This document shows positions 17,964-27,657 of a stretch of DNA of 54,825 nt, in pieces; positions within the stretch are counted from its first letter, which is position 1, and each line of letters opens with the position of its first letter. The notes beneath the pieces were generated by a model. That model did not search any database and was not told the origin of the DNA. It saw nothing but the letters and a program-made list of their open reading frames with translations. This DNA is from Saprospiraceae bacterium (GTDB taxonomy: Bacteria; Bacteroidota; Bacteroidia; Chitinophagales; Saprospiraceae): contig JANQZX010000138.1 in the NCBI GenBank assembly GCA_030728245.1, positions 91,894 through 146,718 of the forward strand, read 5' to 3'. A program made the translations under genes and the position numbers.

Positions 17964-19379
17964 GTGTCTAAAATAATAGATTTTACAAATAAGGAAAATG
18001 ATTTCCTCTTCAGATTAATTGGAAAAGTTGCCGTTGATCTGAATTCTCCCGCTTATGTGGTTGGTGGCTTTGTTAGAAATTTTTTTTTAAAAAGGCAATC
18101 TAAAGATATTGATATTGTATGTGTGGGTAATGGTATTCAGCTAGCAGAAAATGTTGCTGCCCTTTTACATCCTTCTCCAAAAGTAGTTACCTACAGTCGG
18201 TATGGAACAGCAATGTTTCGTTTTAATGATATTGAATTCGAATTTGTAGGGGCTCGTAAGGAATCTTATACAGCCGATTCCCGAAAGCCTGCCGTGGAGG
18301 AGGGGACCTTGGAAGATGATCAGAAAAGGAGAGATTTTACTATGAATGCTCTCGCTTTTTCCTTGAATCCAGATGAATTTGGCTTGTTTCTTGATTCTTT
18401 TGAAGGTTTGGAAGATTTAAATAATAAGATTATTAAAACACCTCTAGATCCAGGAATAACTTTTTCCGATGATCCTCTTAGAATGATGCGCGCTATAAGA
18501 TTCGCCGCTCAACTTGGGTTTGTTTTAGACGGCGATACTAAACAGGCATTAAAAAAATACAAAGACAGAATAGGAATTATTTCACAGGAAAGAATAGCTG
18601 CTGAATTAAATAAAATCATTCTTTCACCTAAACCTTCTGTTGGCTTTCTTCTTCTTTTTGAAACAGGTTTATTATCCATTATTTTTCCCGAAATGGTGCT
18701 TTTACATGGGGTAGAAATTAAAAATGGGAAAGGGCACAAGGATAATTTCTTTCATACCTTGCAGGTTTTAGATAATTTAAGTCAGGTTACAGATAATTTA
18801 TGGTTGCGATGGGCCGCTATTTTACATGATATTGCTAAGCCCCAAACAAAACGGTGGCAAGCAGATATAGGTTGGTCTTTTCACGGACATGAAGTGTTGG
18901 GCGCTTCCATGGTTTACACTATTTTCAAAAGACTGAAATTACCTATGGATTTTAAAATGAAGTATGTTCAGCAACTGGTCAGACTTCATTTAAGACCCAT
19001 TTCTCTGACTAAAGAAAATATTACTGATTCAGCTATTAGAAGGCTTATTGTTGATGCTGGAGATGATCTGGATGACCTTATGCTCTTATGTAAAGCTGAT
19101 ATTACTTCTAAAAATCAATCTAAGGTTCAAAAATATCTTGAAAATTACGATTTGGTTATGGAAAAGATTCAGGCCGTTGAATCCAATGATAATCTTCGGA
19201 ACTGGCAACCTCCCATAACAGGCGAGCTAATTATGGCTACCTTTTCGATTGGACCCTCCAAAGAAGTGGGTTTAATCAAAACGGCTGTAAGGGAAGCAAT
19301 TCTTGATGGAATTATTCCAAACGACTACGACGCTGCCTTCACCTATATGAAGGAAAGAGGGAAGGCATTAGGATTGTAA
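17964..19379 (+). CDS. cca: CCA tRNA nucleotidyltransferase with HD domain
   Basis: The protein has 471 residues. The start is a GTG at 17964, since an ATG two bases earlier is in another frame and soon reaches a stop; no in-frame ATG lies near. The class II nucleotidyltransferase head has Y-V-V-G-G-F-V-R-N-F-F and D-I-D-I-V, then R-R-D-F-T-M-N-A-L-A-F and the R-M-M-R-A-I-R-F-A-A-Q-L-G-F neck. An HD phosphohydrolase motif (A-A-I-L-H-D-I-A-K-P) follows at about residues 285-300. The enzyme adds or repairs the tRNA 3' CCA end. It lies 15 bp behind dusB. Confidence 0.93.
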   Translation: MSKIIDFTNKENDFLFRLIGKVAVDLNSPAYVVGGFVRNFFLKRQSKDIDIVCVGNGIQLAENVAALLHPSPKVVTYSRYGTAMFRFNDIEFEFVGARKESYTADSRKPAVEEGTLEDDQKRRDFTMNALAFSLNPDEFGLFLDSFEGLEDLNNKIIKTPLDPGITFSDDPLRMMRAIRFAAQLGFVLDGDTKQALKKYKDRIGIISQERIAAELNKIILSPKPSVGFLLLFETGLLSIIFPEMVLLHGVEIKNGKGHKDNFFHTLQVLDNLSQVTDNLWLRWAAILHDIAKPQTKRWQADIGWSFHGHEVLGASMVYTIFKRLKLPMDFKMKYVQQLVRLHLRPISLTKENITDSAIRRLIVDAGDDLDDLMLLCKADITSKNQSKVQKYLENYDLVMEKIQAVESNDNLRNWQPPITGELIMATFSIGPSKEVGLIKTAVREAILDGIIPNDYDAAFTYMKERGKALGL

Positions 19380-19392
19380 AACAGAAAAATGT

Positions 19393-20145
19393 TTATTTTA
19401 CAAGAGATAGAAACGGGTCTTTTTCCAATCCACAATCTTTGTAGCTTTTACCTGACATCACGTTACTCATCTTAATATTTAGGGGACCTAGTTTTCTATC
19501 AATGGCTATTTTTGCACCTTCGGGAAGGGTAATCCAATTTTCCCAGGTACTTTTTATGCCACCAATGGGAATAATTTTAACCCACATTTTGAAAGAGGTA
19601 GGTAAATTGGTTTTCTGGTCAAATTCCCATAAATAAGTATCTCCTGGTGTTACGCCACCATCTTGATAAATCACTTTTAAAGCCTTCTCACCAGATGGCA
19701 TGATAACCATTTCTCTTTTAACTCCTTTATCGAAAGCTTTAGTTGGGGCTATAAACCAAAAACTATCATTACAAAAGCTTTCCCAGGCTGTTTTTATAAA
19801 CTTTGCTGCAGTATTTCCACTAACTACCTGATTTTCCTGCCAGGCCTTTCCTTCCTTATTTTTCAAGTTCATTATGACGCGTTTGCCGCCCCATTCAACC
19901 AACAAGAATTGTCTGTATTTATCCCAAACATATACTTTTTCTCCAGGAAATGTCCAGCTAACCCATCTAACATTATTCCAGGCAGGCTTATTAATGGCCT
20001 CCTCCATTTTTGTAGCCAGTAAATCTGCCTCAATCCCAGAGGTCCCCGCGGGAACATCTTCGTGTAAATAATATATGGCAGACCCCATTAAGATGAATAA
20101 ACCAATGAGTAAAACCAATATGAATCGTAAAAACTTCTTTGCCAT
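19393..20145 (-). CDS. Conserved protein of unknown function with N-terminal membrane anchor
   Basis: The protein has 250 residues. One hydrophobic helix (about residues 6-26) is followed by an extracytoplasmic domain rich in Trp (V-R-W-V-S-W-T-F-P-G-E-K-V-Y-V-W-D-K). It contains mixed strands such as T-Y-L-W-E-F-D-Q-K-T-N-L-P-T-S-F-K-M-W, so it may bind a hydrophobic or sugar ligand. I do not recognise a named family. It is the last gene of a DUF1080-DUF5916-this operon, 3 bp behind DUF5916, which suggests a link to cell-surface glycan handling, but that is an inference. Confidence 0.6.
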   Translation of the reverse strand: MAKKFLRFILVLLIGLFILMGSAIYYLHEDVPAGTSGIEADLLATKMEEAINKPAWNNVRWVSWTFPGEKVYVWDKYRQFLLVEWGGKRVIMNLKNKEGKAWQENQVVSGNTAAKFIKTAWESFCNDSFWFIAPTKAFDKGVKREMVIMPSGEKALKVIYQDGGVTPGDTYLWEFDQKTNLPTSFKMWVKIIPIGGIKSTWENWITLPEGAKIAIDRKLGPLNIKMSNVMSGKSYKDCGLEKDPFLSLVK

Positions 20146-20148
20146 AGG

Positions 20149-22329
20149 TTAAAGATTCCACCAATAATTAAATTTCAAAACAAATTGCCTTTGCTTTAGT
20201 TGAAAAGCATTGGCGTAGTAATTGTCCGTATATACAAAGTATAAATCTGAAGCGGGACTATACCGCCATTGAAGCCTAAAATTACTGTTAATATTATCAA
20301 TTTGCTTGTTATATTGAAAAAAATAGGTGATAAACAATTTATTTGTCAGCGTTAAATCAAATCTCGGACCGGCAAGCCATAAATTGAATTGATTATTCCT
20401 GAGTTTTTCAGGAAGCCTTTCGTCCTCAAAAAAGGATAAATTATTGTAAGACGCTCGCAATGAAATGGAAAAGTAAGGTTGTATCCTGTACCCAAATTCA
20501 CCTTCCAATCTAACTCTTTTCCCATTTGCATAATAACCGCCTTGTCGGGTAGATACACGGTAAGTTACTAAACTTTGTGGTTTGGAGGTAAAATCAAATC
20601 CACGAGAGTACCATTGATGAATGGTACCTTCTTTTAAGAAATGACCTGCATAATTGGTTGGGTCAAAACGAGCTAATAACTTTACCTTATTGGTTGCCGT
20701 CCAGATAAAAAGATCGGCTCTGCTAAGAAAATTTATTTTATAAATGGCAACGTGTTCATTTTCAATCTGTTTGAAATTTTCATTGAAATAACTGCTAAAT
20801 TCAAGGGCAGGACCATGAGATAATACTTTTCCAGATTTCGGAAAAAACAGGTAGCCAACACCTGGATTCAGTCTTTTATACCCCGTTCTTGGAACAAATC
20901 CTGTTTCGGCATTTACCTGATTACCCACATCTTCCCATTTCATACCATAAGTAATATTCTTATTTGTATATTGGATGTCGGCGGCGAGGAGTTGATCCTT
21001 ATTTGTCTTGTTAGCCGAAAGGGTGTTTAAGTAAAATACTTTTCCCCTCCAAAAGTTATTAGCACTGGCAAGATTATATTCAACACCAATGTTTCGGTTT
21101 GCCTGGTTTGTTTCATCTCCGAAACGCTCTCTGTTTACTAAAATTACCCCAATATTTGAGCGTTGAAATACCTTTCTTTGCAATGCAAATACGGCAAAAT
21201 TAGTTCCTGTAGTTTCAGTTTCATTTGCCTGCATTTGCATATTTAAGACACCTAATCTCCAGTTTTTATTTAGTTTACCGCTAAGACGTGCACCACCAAC
21301 AATTTTATTTTGTAAGCCTATGCGGCGAGAAAAAAATGGACGAAGGTTATTATATCCAAAATTATTGAATAAATCTCCATTTTCAATAAAAAACTGCCGT
21401 CGTTCGGGGAAGAACAGTTCGAACCTATCTAGATTGGTCTGTTGAACATCAACTTCTACCTGAGAAAAGTCAGGATTCAGGGTTAAATCAAGATTCATTG
21501 AACTGGTTATAGCAACCTTGGCATCTAAACCGAGAGCCACATTACTTTTTTCTTTTTGATTCACCTTATTATTAGAGTATGAACCAAGGGAAAAAGGAAT
21601 TAATGAAATATTCGTTCCAGGCGAGGGTGGGGGTTCTGTCCATTGCAAATACCCAGTGTAAGCAAGGGAAGCGGTAGGAAATTGTCTGGGAACAGGCGCC
21701 CAGGCCGATTTTTCAGTAGTTTTCATATCTAACCTGCTGAAATTTACCCCCCATTTATCTGCATTTGGTTTGTATCGTAATGTGGTGAATGGAATCGCCA
21801 TCTCCAGTGTCCATTTATCTGGCTCGCTTTGAACGGCGGAGGTCCATTTATTATCCCAGCTTAAATCAGCCTTTCCGCCATCGTATAAAAGTCCATCCCA
21901 TTGAGCACCCATCGCATTGGATCCAAAGGTAAATCCATTGGTTTGGTCATTAAAAGGGTCGATAAACAATAGAAAGTTATCATTTTTACCGAAACTAAAA
22001 TCTCGTCTCAAAGACTCAACCATGTATGGCCCCTCTGATTTTTCATAATTTATGGCTAGTAAATACAGATTTTTATCATCGAAACACATTTTTACTTCGG
22101 TATATACCTTAGCAAAGCCAGTATCCATGGGTAGTACTGCATAAAATCGGGAAGTAGGCTGTATTTCCTTCCATCCTTTATCGTCAGGAAATCCATCGAC
22201 TTTAACAGGCCCAGAAATTTTCTTTAGAGAATAAACCATGGATTCATTTGCCTTCTGAGCAATAATATTGACATAAGAAAGGCAAAAAACTGCCAGGAAA
22301 AAGGAAGTTTTTATTTGTTTAATATTCAT
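20149..22329 (-). CDS. DUF5916 outer-membrane protein with CBM9-like N-terminal domain
   Basis: The protein has 726 residues. A signal peptide (about 25 residues) is followed by a beta-sandwich resembling the CBM9-like sugar-binding fold (about 30-230), with I-S-G-P-V-K-V-D-G-F-P-D-D-K-G-W and W-T-L-E-M-A-I-P-F-T-T-L-R. The rest (about 240-726) has the DUF5916 pattern: N-P-D-F-S-Q-V-E-V-D-V-Q-Q, F-F-P-E-R-R-Q-F-F-I-E-N and many amphipathic strands, ending in N-Y-W-W-N-L, which fits a large outer-membrane barrel. The function is unknown. Its ATG overlaps the DUF1080 stop by 1 bp (TAATG), so it is translationally coupled. Confidence 0.85.
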   Translation of the reverse strand: MNIKQIKTSFFLAVFCLSYVNIIAQKANESMVYSLKKISGPVKVDGFPDDKGWKEIQPTSRFYAVLPMDTGFAKVYTEVKMCFDDKNLYLLAINYEKSEGPYMVESLRRDFSFGKNDNFLLFIDPFNDQTNGFTFGSNAMGAQWDGLLYDGGKADLSWDNKWTSAVQSEPDKWTLEMAIPFTTLRYKPNADKWGVNFSRLDMKTTEKSAWAPVPRQFPTASLAYTGYLQWTEPPPSPGTNISLIPFSLGSYSNNKVNQKEKSNVALGLDAKVAITSSMNLDLTLNPDFSQVEVDVQQTNLDRFELFFPERRQFFIENGDLFNNFGYNNLRPFFSRRIGLQNKIVGGARLSGKLNKNWRLGVLNMQMQANETETTGTNFAVFALQRKVFQRSNIGVILVNRERFGDETNQANRNIGVEYNLASANNFWRGKVFYLNTLSANKTNKDQLLAADIQYTNKNITYGMKWEDVGNQVNAETGFVPRTGYKRLNPGVGYLFFPKSGKVLSHGPALEFSSYFNENFKQIENEHVAIYKINFLSRADLFIWTATNKVKLLARFDPTNYAGHFLKEGTIHQWYSRGFDFTSKPQSLVTYRVSTRQGGYYANGKRVRLEGEFGYRIQPYFSISLRASYNNLSFFEDERLPEKLRNNQFNLWLAGPRFDLTLTNKLFITYFFQYNKQIDNINSNFRLQWRYSPASDLYFVYTDNYYANAFQLKQRQFVLKFNYWWNL

Positions 22330-23078
22330 TATAATTCCCTAATCCAGATATTTCTAAAACTAACCAAATCCCCGTGATCCTGTAACCTTAAAGAACCTTT
22401 TTCATGGGCTTTAAATTTAGGTAGTCCAATGTATTCTGTTGCGCCCTTGATTTCTGTATTATGCTGAACTAAAACACCATTATGTAGCACCGTAATAGTA
22501 GGTGGTGAGGTAAGAATACCGTCGGCATTAAAGCGTGGAGCCTTATAAATAATCTCATATACCTGCCATTCGCCTGGTTTATTATTGGCATTTACCAAAG
22601 GCATTGTTTGTTTATAAATGGAAGCCGCTTGTCCATTAGAGTAGGTCCTATTGTCGTAGCTATCCAAAACTTGTAGTTCATAAATCTCCTGGAGAAAAAT
22701 ACCACTATTTCCTCTACCCTGACCTTCCCCTTTAACCACCACAGGAGCCCGCCATTCTATATGTATTTGACAGTCGCCAAATTGTTTTTTAGTTTTGATG
22801 TCACCTGTTTTAGGAACTACCGTTAAAAAGCTTTCTGATATTTGCCATGGGCAGGCATTGCCTTTTAAATCGGTCCATGCGTCCATATTTTTACCGTCAA
22901 ATAAAACTATAGCGTCAGACGGAGGCATATTATTAACAACAGGGGTGATTTTTCTTGGCTCCGGTTCCCAAACTTCGGTAGCTTTTGGGTCGGTAATTTG
23001 TGAAAAAAGCGTAGCTTGAGCAAAAGTACCCAGAGAGATCGTTAAGAACATTTTAAGAGAGAGGAGATGTAATTTCAT
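22329..23078 (-). CDS. DUF1080 (3-keto-disaccharide hydrolase-like) secreted protein
   Basis: The protein has 249 residues. A signal peptide is followed by a concanavalin-like jelly roll with A-I-V-L-F-D-G-K-N-M-D-A-W, D-I-K-T-K-K-Q-F-G-D-C-Q-I-H-I-E-W, G-N-S-G-I-F-L and Y-E-L-Q-V-L-D-S-Y, and a final L-Q-D-H-G-D-L-V-S-F-R-N-I-W-I. These are typical DUF1080 blocks. Members act on 3-keto-glycosides or are structurally related; substrate is not visible here. It is the first gene of the DUF1080-DUF5916-unknown operon and sits divergent from the small protein before trkA. Confidence 0.88.
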   Translation of the reverse strand: MKLHLLSLKMFLTISLGTFAQATLFSQITDPKATEVWEPEPRKITPVVNNMPPSDAIVLFDGKNMDAWTDLKGNACPWQISESFLTVVPKTGDIKTKKQFGDCQIHIEWRAPVVVKGEGQGRGNSGIFLQEIYELQVLDSYDNRTYSNGQAASIYKQTMPLVNANNKPGEWQVYEIIYKAPRFNADGILTSPPTITVLHNGVLVQHNTEIKGATEYIGLPKFKAHEKGSLRLQDHGDLVSFRNIWIREL

Positions 23079-23155
23079 TATTGAAAGTTTTAGGTGCTGG
23101 AATTTATAATCTAATGTAAATCTTTTTCATCATTTTTCATTAAATAATCATTTTT

Positions 23156-23497
23156 ATGAATGAATTTCTTCTTTATGGACTTATTGGTGGCGCTATTCCC
23201 GATTTGTTAAGAATAATAAATCATCGGTATCAATTGAGTTTACCTGGTTATCTCAAATCTATCAATTTTTATGTAGGATTTATTTTTCTACTCATTCTTG
23301 GCATGGTAACCGTACAGTTATTACAGGCAGGTAGTATTACCGAAGCGCTCTCTTACGGTTATTCTGCACCTCAAGTAATTTCTGGACTTTTGGGAAATAT
23401 GTCAAAAACACAGAAAGCAGGAAAGGAGAAAAGGAGTATGCCGGAAAGTCCCCGGATGCCTGAAAAATTCAGTACCCTTGATTTTTGGAAATGGTAA
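23156..23497 (+). CDS. Small membrane protein of unknown function
   Basis: The protein has 113 residues. The N-terminal segment (about 1-15) is hydrophobic and Gly-rich, and a second helix (about 37-56, Y-V-G-F-I-F-L-L-I-L-G-M-V-T-V) is a clear membrane span. The C-terminal 40 residues are basic with K-A-G-K-E-K-R-S. I do not recognise it. It stands alone 115 bp before trkA and might be part of its transcription unit, but the gap is long. Confidence 0.6.
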   Translation: MNEFLLYGLIGGAIPDLLRIINHRYQLSLPGYLKSINFYVGFIFLLILGMVTVQLLQAGSITEALSYGYSAPQVISGLLGNMSKTQKAGKEKRSMPESPRMPEKFSTLDFWKW

Positions 23498-23612
23498 TTC
23501 ATTTCATAGGAGAGGGAGGCGACAATCTAAATAACAATAGAATATATGTTTATGAAGAAAGTATTCCCCAAATTTTGGTAAAATTGCGCTTTAATTATTG
23601 AATGTCAGTTTT

Positions 23613-24953
23613 ATGAAAATTATCATTGCAGGGGCTGGAGATGTCGGTTTTCATTTGGCTCAGCTATTGTCTATTGAAAATCAGGATATTATCTTGATAG
23701 ATTCAAATCAAGATGTTTTGGATTATGCCTCAGGACATCTTGATCTGTTAACATTAAAAGGTGATGCCACTTCTTTTGATGTCCTAAATAGGGCTAATGT
23801 TAAAAATGCCGATTTATTTCTTGCGGTTACAACCTTGGAAAATTCAAATTTGATTTCCTGTATTTTAGCCAAAAAATTAGGAGCTAAACAAACCATTGCC
23901 AGGGTAAATAATCCTGAATATTTGGTTAATGCCAATAATGAGGTTTTTGAAAAACTAGGAATCGATTTGCTAATTTCTCCAAGACAACTAGCCGTTGAGG
24001 AAATATACAGATTGGTAAAACAATGTTCTTTTACTGACGTTTTCGAATTTGAGGAGGGTAAAATAAGTGTAACTGGGGTGACATTAGATGAAAATTCTCC
24101 TTTAATTGGATTAAGTTTGATTGATTTCCCTCATTTTGCCAGAGATTTGGATATTAGGGTCTTGGCTATTTTAAGAAGTTTTGAAACAATCATTCCAAAT
24201 GGAGATACTGTTTTTCAAAAAAATGATCATGTTTATTTTATATCGAAAAAGGAGAAAATCAAAATTTTACAGCAATTAATTGGTAAGAAGGATAAAGCCA
24301 TAAAAAATATTTCTATTCTTGGAGGTAATGCACAAGGATTTCTTGCAGCAAGTATGCTGGAAAAGGAATATAGGGTTACTATCTTTGAAAAAGATAAAAA
24401 TAGGTGTAAAGAGTTAAATGAATTGTTGAATAATACTTTGGTTATAAAAGCAGAATACTCTGATTTCGAAACACTTAAGGAGGATGGATTAGGTAAAAGC
24501 GATGTATTTTTAGCGCTTACCGATAATTCAGAAACCAATATTATTGCTTGTTTAACTGCCAAAAATTTTGGTGTTTACAAAACAATAGCTCAGGTAGAAA
24601 GTAAAATTTACACGCACATGTCGCAGGATATTGGGGTGGATACTTTAATAAATAAAAAGCTCATCGCTGCGAATAATATCTTTAGATTCGTCAGAAAAGG
24701 CTCTGTTAAGGCTATAACAAGTTTGCACGGGGTCGATGCTGAAATTATAGAATTTTCGTTAGAAAAGGACATTAAGCTTTTAAATAAACCATTAAAATCA
24801 ATTAACTTCCCTAAAAATGCTTTTATTGCGGGGGTAATCCGAGACGAAGATAGTTTTCTTCCGAATGGAGATTTTGTATTGATTAAAGGTGATAAAGTTA
24901 TTGTTTTTACTTTATCAGAGGCAATTCCGGAACTAGAACTATTATTCTTGTGA
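23613..24953 (+). CDS. trkA: Trk system potassium uptake regulator TrkA
   Basis: The start is the ATG giving MKIIIAGAGDVG, five codons inside the longest frame, because the Rossmann glycine motif is normally at the very N-terminus. The protein has 446 residues and two tandem RCK units. The first NAD-binding part (about 1-140) begins G-A-G-D-V-G-F-H-L-A. The second begins near 229 with I-S-I-L-G-G-N-A-Q-G. Each is followed by a C-terminal ligand-binding subdomain. TrkA is the cytoplasmic NAD/ATP-sensing gate of the TrkH channel. trkH begins 1 bp after its stop. Confidence 0.92.
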   Translation: MKIIIAGAGDVGFHLAQLLSIENQDIILIDSNQDVLDYASGHLDLLTLKGDATSFDVLNRANVKNADLFLAVTTLENSNLISCILAKKLGAKQTIARVNNPEYLVNANNEVFEKLGIDLLISPRQLAVEEIYRLVKQCSFTDVFEFEEGKISVTGVTLDENSPLIGLSLIDFPHFARDLDIRVLAILRSFETIIPNGDTVFQKNDHVYFISKKEKIKILQQLIGKKDKAIKNISILGGNAQGFLAASMLEKEYRVTIFEKDKNRCKELNELLNNTLVIKAEYSDFETLKEDGLGKSDVFLALTDNSETNIIACLTAKNFGVYKTIAQVESKIYTHMSQDIGVDTLINKKLIAANNIFRFVRKGSVKAITSLHGVDAEIIEFSLEKDIKLLNKPLKSINFPKNAFIAGVIRDEDSFLPNGDFVLIKGDKVIVFTLSEAIPELELLFL

Positions 24954-24954
24954 A

Positions 24955-26406
24955 ATGATAAATTGGCGGGCAGTATTCAGGGTCTTAGGTGCACTTCAGA
25001 TGATACTCAGCATGTTTTTTTTTAGCAGCTTAGTTGTATCGTTTATCTACGGAAACCATCCCTTTCCATTGGCTGGTGGAGGAGTTATTACATTGATAAC
25101 TGGTATTCTTTTTTTCTTATGGGGTGGTAAAATACCAAATGGCAGCATTCACAAAAGGGAAGGATACCTAATTGTCACCCTTAGTTGGATTATAATGACC
25201 GCTTTTGGAATGCTTCCTTTTATTTTAAGTAATGAAATACCTCATGTAGCTGATGCTTTTTTTGAATCTGTTTCAGGTTTTACGACCACTGGCGCTTCTG
25301 TTCTATCTGAAATTGAAGCACTTCCAGAGGATATCCTGTTTTGGAGAAGTTTCATTCAATGGATAGGTGGCATGGGCGTAATCGTTTTGACTGTGGCCAT
25401 TATGCCTCTCCTCGGCATTGGTGGCATTGAACTTTTTGTCGCTGAAGCACCGGGCCCAACCTCCGATAAACTACATCCTCGTATTAGAGAAACTGCTAAA
25501 AGATTATGGTTTTTATATGTTGGCCTTACCTTAATTTTAATTGTATTATTATATGTTGGAGGTATGACTTTATTCGATGCTATCAATCATTCTTTTACTA
25601 CGCTGGCAACAGGAGGGTTTTCAACTAAAAATGCGAGTATCGCCGCTTTTCCGTCTGCTTATATTCAATATGTCTTAACTATTTTTATGTTCCTTGCTGG
25701 GGCCAATTATACATTCTTATACATGGCATTTAAGGGAAAATGGAGGAATGTATGGAAAATGGATGAGTTTAGAGCCTATTTATATCTCGTTATCATTGCC
25801 ATTCTTATTATTATGTTTCAAATTAAAGATATTACAGATAATGATTGGGAGAGAAGTTTTAGAGAAGCGGCTTTTCAAGTTGTGTCGATCATAACTACTA
25901 CAGGTTTTGCCTCAGCTGATTTTATGCAGTGGGGAACTTTTGCTGTTATCATTTTCTTTTTATTACTCTTTGTTGGCGGCTGTGCCGGTTCCACCAGTGG
26001 TGGGGTGAAGGTGATTCGAAGTATAGTGTTTTTTAAAAATACATTCCTGGAGTTTAAAAGAATTCTTCATCCTAATGCAGTTATTTCTCTGAAAATAAAT
26101 AATGAAATAGTTAGAGGTAGGACTATTACACATATTATGATATTCCTTTTATTATACATTGCCACTTTTTGTGTCGGTTCTGTTATTATGACCTATCTGG
26201 GTTATGATTTATTGACGAGTATTGGCGCTGTAGCAACCTGTTTGGGTAATGTTGGTCCGGGAATAGAAAAGGTTGGACCTGTATTTAATTTCGGTTGGCT
26301 ATCTGGAGAAGCTAAATTTTTATTAAGTATTCTTATGTTATTAGGAAGGTTAGAGCTATTTACTATGTTAGTCATTTTGACGCCTCATTTTTGGAGATCA
26401 AACTAA
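24955..26406 (+). CDS. trkH: Trk potassium uptake channel TrkH
   Basis: The protein has 483 residues, with about 12 membrane segments and the four pore loops of the Trk/Ktr superfamily. Visible pore signatures include V-S-G-F-T-T-T-G-A-S and T-L-A-T-G-G-F-S-T-K, then T-T-G-F-A-S-A-D and C-L-G-N-V-G-P-G. It probably forms the K+-conducting pore in the inner membrane with TrkA. The gene follows trkA after 1 bp and ends 8 bp before the convergent rarA. Confidence 0.93.
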   Translation: MINWRAVFRVLGALQMILSMFFFSSLVVSFIYGNHPFPLAGGGVITLITGILFFLWGGKIPNGSIHKREGYLIVTLSWIIMTAFGMLPFILSNEIPHVADAFFESVSGFTTTGASVLSEIEALPEDILFWRSFIQWIGGMGVIVLTVAIMPLLGIGGIELFVAEAPGPTSDKLHPRIRETAKRLWFLYVGLTLILIVLLYVGGMTLFDAINHSFTTLATGGFSTKNASIAAFPSAYIQYVLTIFMFLAGANYTFLYMAFKGKWRNVWKMDEFRAYLYLVIIAILIIMFQIKDITDNDWERSFREAAFQVVSIITTTGFASADFMQWGTFAVIIFFLLLFVGGCAGSTSGGVKVIRSIVFFKNTFLEFKRILHPNAVISLKINNEIVRGRTITHIMIFLLLYIATFCVGSVIMTYLGYDLLTSIGAVATCLGNVGPGIEKVGPVFNFGWLSGEAKFLLSILMLLGRLELFTMLVILTPHFWRSN

Positions 26407-26414
26407 CGACTTTA

Positions 26415-27647
26415 TTAATTACCCTTATTTTCAACCCCATTATTCTGTGGGTTATAAAAAATACTTCCTTTTATTTCGCTAGGCAAATATTCCTGCTCCA
26501 CATGGTTTCCAGGGTAATCGTGACTGTATTTGTATCCAGCGCCATAATTTAATTGTTTCATTAAAGCGGTTGGCGCATTTCTTAAATGAAGAGGAACCGC
26601 CAAATTTCCTGTTTCTTTAACTTTGTCTAAAGCCGATTGAATGGCTAAATAAGCAGCATTGCTTTTAGCTGATTTTGCTAAATAGATGACTGCTTCCGAT
26701 AAAATGATTCTTGCCTCCGGCATTCCTACCGTGATGGATGCTTGAAATGCAGTCTGGGCCATTAATAAAGCGTTTGGATTGGCTAGTCCAATGTCTTCAG
26801 CGGCAGAAATAATCATCCGTCGGCCAATAAATTTAAGGTCTTCTCCTGCAGCAAGCATTCTTGCCAGCCAATAAACAGCGGCCTGGGCGTCGCCTCCCCT
26901 TATACTTTTAATAAAGGCGGAAGCGATATCATAATGAACCTCTCCATCTTTATCGTAATTCAATACTATATTAGATGCAATTTTTTCTATTAACGCGTTG
27001 GTAATCTGTATTTTATTTTCTTCGTTTGGTAAACAAGCGAGCTCTAATAAGTTTAATAGTTTTCTTGCATCTCCCCCTGAAAAATGCAGTAATGCCTCTT
27101 TTTCCTGCAAATCAATATTCAAAGTGCTTAAAAATTCATCTTTCTCCAAAGCATGATCTAAAATAGCGGATAACTCTTCTTTTAATAAGGGTTGTAAGGT
27201 GTACACCTGACATCTCGATAGTAAAGCGGGAATAACCTCGAAGGAAGGATTTTCTGTAGTGGCACCTATTAGAGTAATGATACCCTTTTCAACGGCATTA
27301 AGCAGGGAATCTTGTTGAGATTTAGAAAACCTGTGAATTTCGTCAATAAATAAAATGGGATTATGTCTATTGAAAAATTTTTGTTGCTCCGCCTTTTGTA
27401 TGGCTTCCCTTACCTCCTTTACCCCGGAATGGACGGCATTTAACGATTGAAAAGGAATATTCAATTGATTCGCTAATAAATTGGCCAGCGTTGTTTTTCC
27501 AACGCCTGGAGGACCCCATAAAATAATAGACGGAATTCTTCCCGCATCCAGCCATCGACGAATAGGCATTCCTTCCCCCAGTAAGGTTAACTGTCCAATA
27601 AAAGAGTCGATATGCTGTGGACGCATCCGTTCCGCTAATGGTCTCAT
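26415..27647 (-). CDS. rarA: Replication-associated recombination AAA+ ATPase RarA/MgsA
   Basis: The protein has 410 residues, near the family's usual length. It has a Walker A (G-P-P-G-V-G-K-T-T-L) and a Walker B (I-L-F-I-D-E-I-H-R-F). The sensor region A-T-T-E-N-P-S-F-E-V and the family C-terminal part (G-G-D-A-Q-A-A-V-Y-W-L-A-R-M-L) are also visible. RarA acts at stalled replication forks together with SSB and RecA. It lies 10 bp behind an unknown gene and an SDR on the same strand, so it is probably the last gene of that unit. Confidence 0.94.
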   Translation of the reverse strand: MRPLAERMRPQHIDSFIGQLTLLGEGMPIRRWLDAGRIPSIILWGPPGVGKTTLANLLANQLNIPFQSLNAVHSGVKEVREAIQKAEQQKFFNRHNPILFIDEIHRFSKSQQDSLLNAVEKGIITLIGATTENPSFEVIPALLSRCQVYTLQPLLKEELSAILDHALEKDEFLSTLNIDLQEKEALLHFSGGDARKLLNLLELACLPNEENKIQITNALIEKIASNIVLNYDKDGEVHYDIASAFIKSIRGGDAQAAVYWLARMLAAGEDLKFIGRRMIISAAEDIGLANPNALLMAQTAFQASITVGMPEARIILSEAVIYLAKSAKSNAAYLAIQSALDKVKETGNLAVPLHLRNAPTALMKQLNYGAGYKYSHDYPGNHVEQEYLPSEIKGSIFYNPQNNGVENKGN

Positions 27648-27657
27648 GGGGATAAAT

